Assembly: GCA_900617975.1 (NCBI GenBank)
Contig: UZAE01000713.1
Span: forward strand, 1-19,308
DNA length: 19,308 nt
DNA from: Rodentolepis nana
Lineage: Eukaryota; Platyhelminthes; Cestoda; Cyclophyllidea; Hymenolepididae
Direction of reading: 5' to 3'
Shown: positions 1 through 19,308 of the stretch, piece after piece
Layout of the letters: each line of letters opens with the position of its first letter
How positions within the stretch are numbered: position 1 is the stretch's first letter
Position numbers and translations under genes: made by a program
The notes under the pieces: model-generated
What the model was told of the DNA's origin: nothing
Databases searched by the model: none
The model's input: the letters and a program-made list of their open reading frames with translations, nothing else

Positions 1-14039
<14,039 letters not shown>

Positions 14040-17000
14040 CTGTCAACAAAGAAAACATGTTCAAAAAAAGTTAAAATAGATTCAAAGTAAAATATGGATG
14101 TCGAAATTGGACCACTCCATAAAAATTTCATTTCCAGAGTCTTTTTTTGTATTTTAGGTTTCTTGGTAACTCCTCAAACCTATACCTGGGCTTAAAATAC
14201 TTGTATTGAAGTGAATAGCTGAAAAATGGCATGATAATTTGGTATTTATTCTGACCCATCTTCGGCATTTACAAGATCTTAGAAATGACAGAGCTTTTTA
14301 GAAGAATACACTTTCTTTTTAATACGAGAAGTAGATTTAGAAACTTCTAAAGGTTTCCATATCTTCTGCTCTACTTCCAATCTAACCACTCAGGGAAGCC
14401 CACCACTTTGTCAATCTTTCATGTCCTTATTATTAGCATGAAAAGTATTCCAAAATTCCCAATCTTTGGACTATACCTGGGCCCGCAAATTCACATGAAC
14501 TAAAACCCATTCTGCATAGATAAGTTCTACTCTCCTTACGTCATGGTGAATCGAATTTTCCCTGGGCAACGTAAAATAAAAAAAAAAACAAAAGCAGGCG
14601 TATACCAGCAAAGTGCTTTAATTGTTCAATTTTCAATTTGCTTTGTCTTCAGGATATTAAACTTTTTCTTGCGTGCTATCACGTGCAAGACAAATAGAAT
14701 AAGCGACTTCGAAGCGCAGAGATGGCTTAGTACATTAGTAATCATTCGTTTAAAATTCCATAACTATTTGCTAAATGTCAATTTTTTAATATTTTGACAT
14801 ATATTTCGTTCAAAGCGAATTCTTACTAAAGTCATGACACAAACAATCAGAAGCAGTTTTGAAATAAGTGTATAAAAATATTGATAGCAATTTACAAAAG
14901 CTGGGAGGGGGGGGGTGCAAGATATATTTAATTTCTAATGAATTCTCTTAGGCGAGGAGAAGAACACTGGTTCTTGTAATGGGCTTGTCTCTTTATTGCA
15001 GTAATTCGAAATGCAAAGAGCGTTTTGTTTACATTAACGCCATAAAGGCCTTTGAAAAAAAAAACAACATGTCATTTCCAAGACTCAAACAAATAAAACC
15101 TTTTCGTAAGCAATCGTGTTGGGTGCTGCCTTTTATCCGAGCGACTAAATGGTATCCAGGATTGTCTAATCTAATTAATGGCCTAATTAATAAGTAATCA
15201 GGGAAATATTAATATCTTTTTTTAAATGCGGATATCAAAAAATGTACAATATTAATCCTATGTAATGTGATTTCAAGAATGTTTAAAGAACTGCTAATGT
15301 TGCAACAAATGCACTTTAAGACGAGCGAATATATTTGAAATGTACTAGGCTAACTGAAAGTCAGTCATCAGTCGAAAACATCATGAAAACCTACGTTTTA
15401 TAATTTACTATGTGATTTGGCAGGCATCAATGGTACGATTGTTTGAATTTGAATAAAGAATGAAACTTTAGAATGACTTTGCGAACGATTTTAATGAAAC
15501 TCGACTGAGATTAGCACATTCCTATTTTACGATTCAAATTAACTGACCATAATTAAAAACATAATATTTGATATTTATGAGTGAAGAATTTTTAAAAGAA
15601 TTTGTAAAATAATCTCGAACCGGAAAAAATGAGAAGTGAAAAATAAAATGTAAAACAGCTGACCTATGCTTTTTATTAAAATGGCAAAAAAGGAATTAAC
15701 ACTTAAATTATAAAAAAATCGTGAGTGAAAAAATGGCAAAACGGAGCATATATTACCTTGAACAAAAAATAAGTGTTTACTAGTTTTTTCCTATCGAATG
15801 GAGATATTTGAGCGAGCAATGCCCTATAATTTGACAACGCAATAGTTAAAATACTTGGTAATAACTCGGTTCACCAATCCCATACCAGAATGGACCCTTC
15901 TTAGTGATTGGCTGATGTAAATCGACAGTCAACCAATCACATCGCACAGATTCACATGGCGCAGATTTTGTAAACAACAAATGCAAATAGGCGGTGTAGG
16001 AGACATGCCTGTACATGCACTTTCTTTCATTTTGCAACTCGTAATTTACCCATATAAAATGGGTGCCGTGAAATATTCAATGGATGGGAATGTTGTAAAT
16101 AAATGAAGTAGAATACCAGGCGCATGGTTCACCACACTCTCTAAGAGGTCTCCTGAGTTTTAATATTCATCTGTGCATATACCTATGGGCTTGTAGTAAA
16201 TCAGTATCAAATGAACGCTAATGAGATCGGCAAAGTTTGAACTTCAACTAGCAAGGTTTTGAATATCTAAAAGGATTTCAAAAAACAAGGCAATTTTCCC
16301 GTAATTTCTATTGGTCAGTTATGTTTAAACTATGTGAACTTTTGAAAGATAAATTTCGAAAACAACAAAATATAGAGATCAAGCCATAAATGCACTACCT
16401 AATAAAAGCAGACCTAAATTTGGTTCTCAACAAGTTAATTTAAAGCGTAACTGGATTGCAAATTGTTCTGAGAACTCTGTACACTTAGTAATTGAAGCTG
16501 GACTATCTAAATTAACTATGGGCTTTATATACTCATTTTGGGTTTGCTTTGTATAATGTACTGTTATTCTGGCTTCTTCACCTTTCAAAACCGCGATATC
16601 AGGACTGAATGCCTCAATATTTAAAATTCTATATGATCAGGAAGTAGCCTACTAATCTAGATGATAAATCAAGAAATTTCGATTTTAGTTCACGAAAGGT
16701 GTATAAAGCCCTATACAAACCGTGACCTGCAATCAAATGAGAAAGATTCTACGCGACTCTGAATTTATTCTCCCCATTTTTCGAACCTTCTCATTTATCA
16801 TTTTTTGAACTTATCGCTAACTTTCTCACATTAAAATATTGTTGCTTTTATTATCTTGCCAGGGTTTATATTATTACTACTATTTGCCCTAATTATAATG
16901 ACCTAACTGAATTAAAGATGCATTTCTGAATGGGTCAGGTATTATAAGTACTAAACCACAACAGGATCCATGAACATTGGCAGAGGATGTCACCGAAAAT

Positions 17001-17419
17001 AAGTCAACTTTCAAGGACTATGTTAATCAGATCAGGCATCATGATCATGTCATCTTTGAAGTCACAGACTAAGCTGCTGCTATTGTATTTTGGATTAAAG
17101 TACAGGCTAATTAGAAAACAAAATAAAATAAAACTACTCAGGTAAAAGATGGCCATTTAAAATCTTTTAAAGAACTGTAGTTACGACCCAAAATTGCGAT
17201 CAATTCAAATAGACTAAGTAAAGACAAAATAAGAAAAGAGAACTTTTTATTCGCGTGCATTTGAAAATTGCTTCCTTTATTTCCATTTTTCTGGTAAATG
17301 TTGTAAAATGTGCAGACAAAAGGATTTTAAATATTTTACGGTCTCGTAGTAAATATGAAGAATTAAAAGTGTCAAGCCTTAAATTGACGAGATGTGTTGG
17401 TCAAAAATGGTTGCCAATT
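14040..17419. other. Upstream region or 5' intron of the ELAV-like gene; no exon recognised
   Basis: This lies 5' of the first coding exon in gene orientation. It should contain at least one intron if a non-coding first exon exists, but no UTR exon can be recognised without transcripts. It includes a nine-G run at 14907-14915 and the CCAAT/octamer cluster at 15874-16059. Open frames at 14543-14797, 14979-15197 and 15846-16037 look like chance. Confidence 0.5.
15874..16059. promoter_or_regulatory. Possible promoter-like motif cluster
   Basis: Three CCAAT boxes (CCAAT 15874-15878, ATTGG 15907-15911, CCAAT 15933-15937), a perfect octamer ATGCAAAT (15981-15988) and TATAAAA (16053-16059) lie within 190 bp. 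The middle pair forms an 8-bp inverted repeat, GTGATTGG with CCAATCAC. The order fits a plus-strand start near 16085, yet the only gene known here runs the other way, starting coding at 14034. CCAAT boxes and octamers work in both directions. This is a weak, motif-only call. Confidence 0.25.
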
Positions 17420-17730
17420 CAGTGCAAGTGTCTTGAGAGTTATCATTAGCCCATTAGCTGACTTCGGACTTCACTGAGAGGAGGAGGAACATCGAAGTGA
17501 CGAAAAATCGAGATTGGGGACAGAATAATGATTCACAGATGTAAAACAGACAGACAGACACAAAGGTAGCGAAAAGGTAAGATGAGTACTGTGTAAGAGG
17601 TGGAATATGACATACAGTGGGGTCATTGTAGTTCTAAGTCAGAAGTCAATTGTCGGTTAATGGACGTTTTGCTGTATGAGTAAGGATTGCCCAGGGTACA
17701 CCACGTGAAGGTAAGTCTACCGCACACCGA
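17420..17730 (-). mobile_element. Retroposon copy 2, diverged, no duplication visible
   Basis: From about 17432 to 17728 the sequence aligns with copies 1 and 3 along their length: the ATCATTAGCCC-TTAGCTGACTTCGG block, one GGAACATC unit, the CAGACACAAAGG block, CAGTGGGGT, AGTCAGAAGTCAA, and the head with GCCCAGGGT and GTCTACCGCACACC. It has many substitutions and small deletions. The tail side fades at about 17420, where the AAAT repeats are gone. The first two bases of P1 differ. No flanking direct repeat is seen, so the ends are approximate. It looks older than the other two copies. Confidence 0.8.
17662..17730 (-). pseudogene. Decayed HDV-like ribozyme of copy 2
   Basis: The order of elements is still visible: P1 strand, GGTAGACTT, ACC, the CACGTG core, ACCCTGGGCAA and an AGCAAAA strand. 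P4 no longer pairs because its 5' side reads CCTT. P1 has lost its first two pairs. The 3' side of P2 reads CGTCCA, leaving only a few pairs. The lost pairing suggests that it is inactive. Confidence 0.7.
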
Positions 17731-18898
17731 AATAGCAACGAATAATAATAAGTTAAACCAATTTCCATTAAATGAGTTTTCCTTAATATCTTAGTCAATC
17801 ATTTTTGTGCAATCAAAGAGATATTTTGCCATTCCATAATTATAAAGTCAAGGGGTAAAAGACATGCCGCTGTGATCATTCTGAGCCGTGGGAAGACTCC
17901 AGAGTGCTTAAGTTTTATAGTAATATGCATTAAGACAAAGGGATAATTAAACAGACTTTTAATTTTAATAACTCAGAGAAATATTTTAAGTACTTTAAGA
18001 GATTCCACTATCCACCAACTATAAGCTGCCTAAATTTTAAATTTTTTCATATTTAGAATTCTTGCTTCACATATAATAATTTTTCTATTTTCACCATATT
18101 TTGGCCTAAATCTGAGAACTTAAAGAAAGGACGTTGAGATTATGGCACAAAGGCATTATCATTTTAAAAAAATAAATTAAGAATGCTTTCAGTTAGAATT
18201 AAACATAATACAAGTGAGCCAAATATGAAGCTCATTGCTGATCCTCTAGTCTTGAGACTTGCATGATAGCTTCTAACGGTCTAAAGTGTACGTCTGCAAT
18301 ACTCGCTTGAAATCAAACTTTATTGTGAACCAGTAACTTGGCGTGTTTTGAAAAAATATATCAAAAATCTGAAAATCTATTTACCCAATTACACTAATAG
18401 CATATTTTTCTGCCATAGTATTAGGACATGGGTCAAATAGCCTTCAATACAGTAGTATAGAAGGAAGTTGAAGAAAACTGATAAATTTCTGCTTTGAATT
18501 CAAGAGTTGTACATTGCGATCACCATTATTTGAGGCTCATCGTCACTGAAAACTTCATTCTTTTAATTTTTTAGGGTATTCGTTTTAATTTTAGCTTTTA
18601 GTATGACCAGGTAAGAAGTTAGTAAATTCTGGTTAACAAGAGCAATGTTTTGACTTCATTTACACTTTCCCAATTACATTCATCCCAAATTCGAGAGAAT
18701 GCAGGAAAAACAAGCACATGAATTTCCCAAGTTCAAACGATTTTCATCTCATATCCAAGATAACTGTAAAAAACTTTCATTTTTAAATTAACTCAAGTTA
18801 AGACTTTTCATATTTTTACATGATCGAAACTTATCATAAAGGGATGCTTATATTTAAAAATCTAACCTGCAATTGACTTAAAATAAAAATCCCTTATT
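17731..18898. other. AT-rich spacer between retroposon copies 2 and 3
   Basis: I see no open frame, RNA gene, exon or repeat in this interval. It lies upstream of, or in a 5' intron of, the ELAV-like gene. Confidence 0.5.
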
Positions 18899-18913
18899 TA
18901 AATAAGATTAATT
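18899..18913. repeat. Target-site duplication of copy 3, head side
   Basis: TAAATAAGATTAATT ends immediately before G1 of the ribozyme and recurs exactly at 19233-19247. Confidence 0.88.
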
Positions 18914-18986
18914 GGGGTGTGCGGTAGACTTACCTCCACGTGGTGCACCCTGGGCAACGTATACTCATACGGCAAAAAAGTCTATT
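18914..18986 (+). ncRNA. HDV-like self-cleaving ribozyme, copy 3
   Basis: All five helices of the nested double pseudoknot can be drawn. P1 is GGGGUGU (18914-18920) with GCACCCU (18945-18951). J1/2 is GC. P2 is GGUAGACUU (18923-18931) with AAGUCUAUU (18978-18986), seven Watson-Crick pairs plus two G-U. P3 is ACC (18932-18934) with GGU (18942-18944). L3 starts UCC, and its CC can form P1.1 with GG of GGGCAA (18952-18957). P4 is CGUAU (18958-18962) with AUACG (18967-18971), loop ACUC. J4/2 begins G18972 C18973 A A, with C18973 as presumptive catalytic base. Lengths of P1 (7), P3 (3) and J1/2 (2) are typical of the class. Cleavage between 18913 and 18914 would release exactly the element 5' end. 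It is a structural prediction without assay. Confidence 0.86.
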
Positions 18987-19232
18987 AATTGGCAGTTGAC
19001 TTCTGACTTCAAACTACCATAACCCCACTGGATGCCATATTCTACCACTTCCACAGTAATCATCCTACCTTTTCTCTGCCTTTGTGTCTGTCTCTTTTAC
19101 AACTGTAAACCACTCCTCTGTTCCCCATCCCTCGACTTTCTGTTACTTTGATGTTCCTTCTCCTCTCTGTGAAGCCCGAAGTCAGCTAAAGGGCTAATGA
19201 TAACTATCAAAACGCCTGCCATTTGAAATAAA
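18914..19232 (+). mobile_element. Retroposon copy 3, intact non-autonomous non-LTR type, with 5' HDV-like ribozyme
   Basis: The 319-bp element starts GGGGTGTGCGG at 18914 and ends CCATTTGAAATAAA in an AAAT-type tail. A 15-bp direct repeat, TAAATAAGATTAATT, flanks it at 18899-18913 and 19233-19247; its exact tail-side edge is ambiguous because tail and target share TAAA. The body is nearly identical to copy 1, with a single internal unit. There is no open frame of note, no reverse transcriptase and no clear tRNA-type A and B boxes, so it may be a deletion derivative of an autonomous LINE rather than a tRNA-type SINE. Orientation is opposite to the ELAV-like gene. The near-perfect duplication and strong match to copy 1 suggest fairly recent activity of the family. 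Confidence 0.9.
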
Positions 19233-19247
19233 TAAATAAGATTAATT
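19233..19247. repeat. Target-site duplication of copy 3, tail side
   Basis: This is an exact 15-base match to 18899-18913. The first few bases could equally belong to the AAAT tail; the unambiguous core is AAGATTAATT. Confidence 0.85.
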
Positions 19248-19308
19248 TAGAATGGCTGGAAATCTGATCTTCAAGCATTTTAATTTACACCCTTTTTAAA
19301 TTCTTGTT

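Noticed and set aside
14560..14572. CCCTGGGCAACG, identical to the ribozyme core strand, as a further HDV-like ribozyme
   Set aside because: There is no matching P1 5' strand about 30-40 bases upstream, no P4 hairpin after it and no GC-plus-A J4/2 strand. Only the 12-mer is shared.
15350..15390. Minus-strand CTGATGA followed by a short hairpin as a hammerhead ribozyme
   Set aside because: The GAAA core after stem II and suitable stems I and III are absent.

Overview
This is a stretch of an AT-rich animal genome with kilobase-scale introns. It carries most of one protein-coding gene on the minus strand and three copies of a short retroposon family. The evidence for an animal is an unmistakable ELAV/Hu RNA-binding protein split by canonical GT-AG introns. 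The species cannot be fixed from the sequence. The alanine- and glutamine-rich linker, unlike that of vertebrate Hu proteins, suggests an invertebrate; a flatworm or another lophotrochozoan is only a guess.

Layout, read in gene order (minus strand, right to left). Positions 14040-19308 are upstream or 5' intron sequence with no recognised exon; they hold retroposon copies at about 17420-17730 (minus, decayed) and 18914-19232 (plus, intact), plus a small CCAAT/octamer cluster near 15874-16059. The four coding exons are 13791-14039 (N-terminus and first half of RRM1), 11023-11126 (rest of RRM1), 7784-7937 (first half of RRM2) and 3002-3515 (rest of RRM2 plus a long Ala/Gln-rich linker). Phases join perfectly (1, 0, 1, then 2) to give 338 codons plus two bases. 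The third RRM expected of ELAV proteins is not in the window; positions 1-3001 are most likely the start of the next intron. The two middle exons, 104 and 154 bp, have the lengths I recall for the matching vertebrate ELAVL exons.

The most interesting finding is the retroposon. Two copies (5550-5956 minus and 18914-19232 plus) are flanked by 11-bp and 15-bp target-site duplications and end in an AAAT-type tail, as expected for target-primed reverse transcription. Their first 73-74 nucleotides fold by eye into a complete HDV-like self-cleaving ribozyme: a double pseudoknot with P1, P2, P3, P1.1 and P4, the GGGCAA strand, and a GC-plus-A-run J4/2 strand with the presumptive catalytic cytosine. 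The predicted cleavage site coincides exactly with the 5' end of the element and the edge of the target-site duplication in both copies.

Copy 1 lies in the intron between the two RRM2 exons in the same orientation as the ELAV-like gene, so its ribozyme would be present in the pre-mRNA. This resembles the intronic CPEB3 ribozyme of mammals. The third copy (17420-17730) has lost P4 and part of P1 and P2 and gives a natural decayed comparison.
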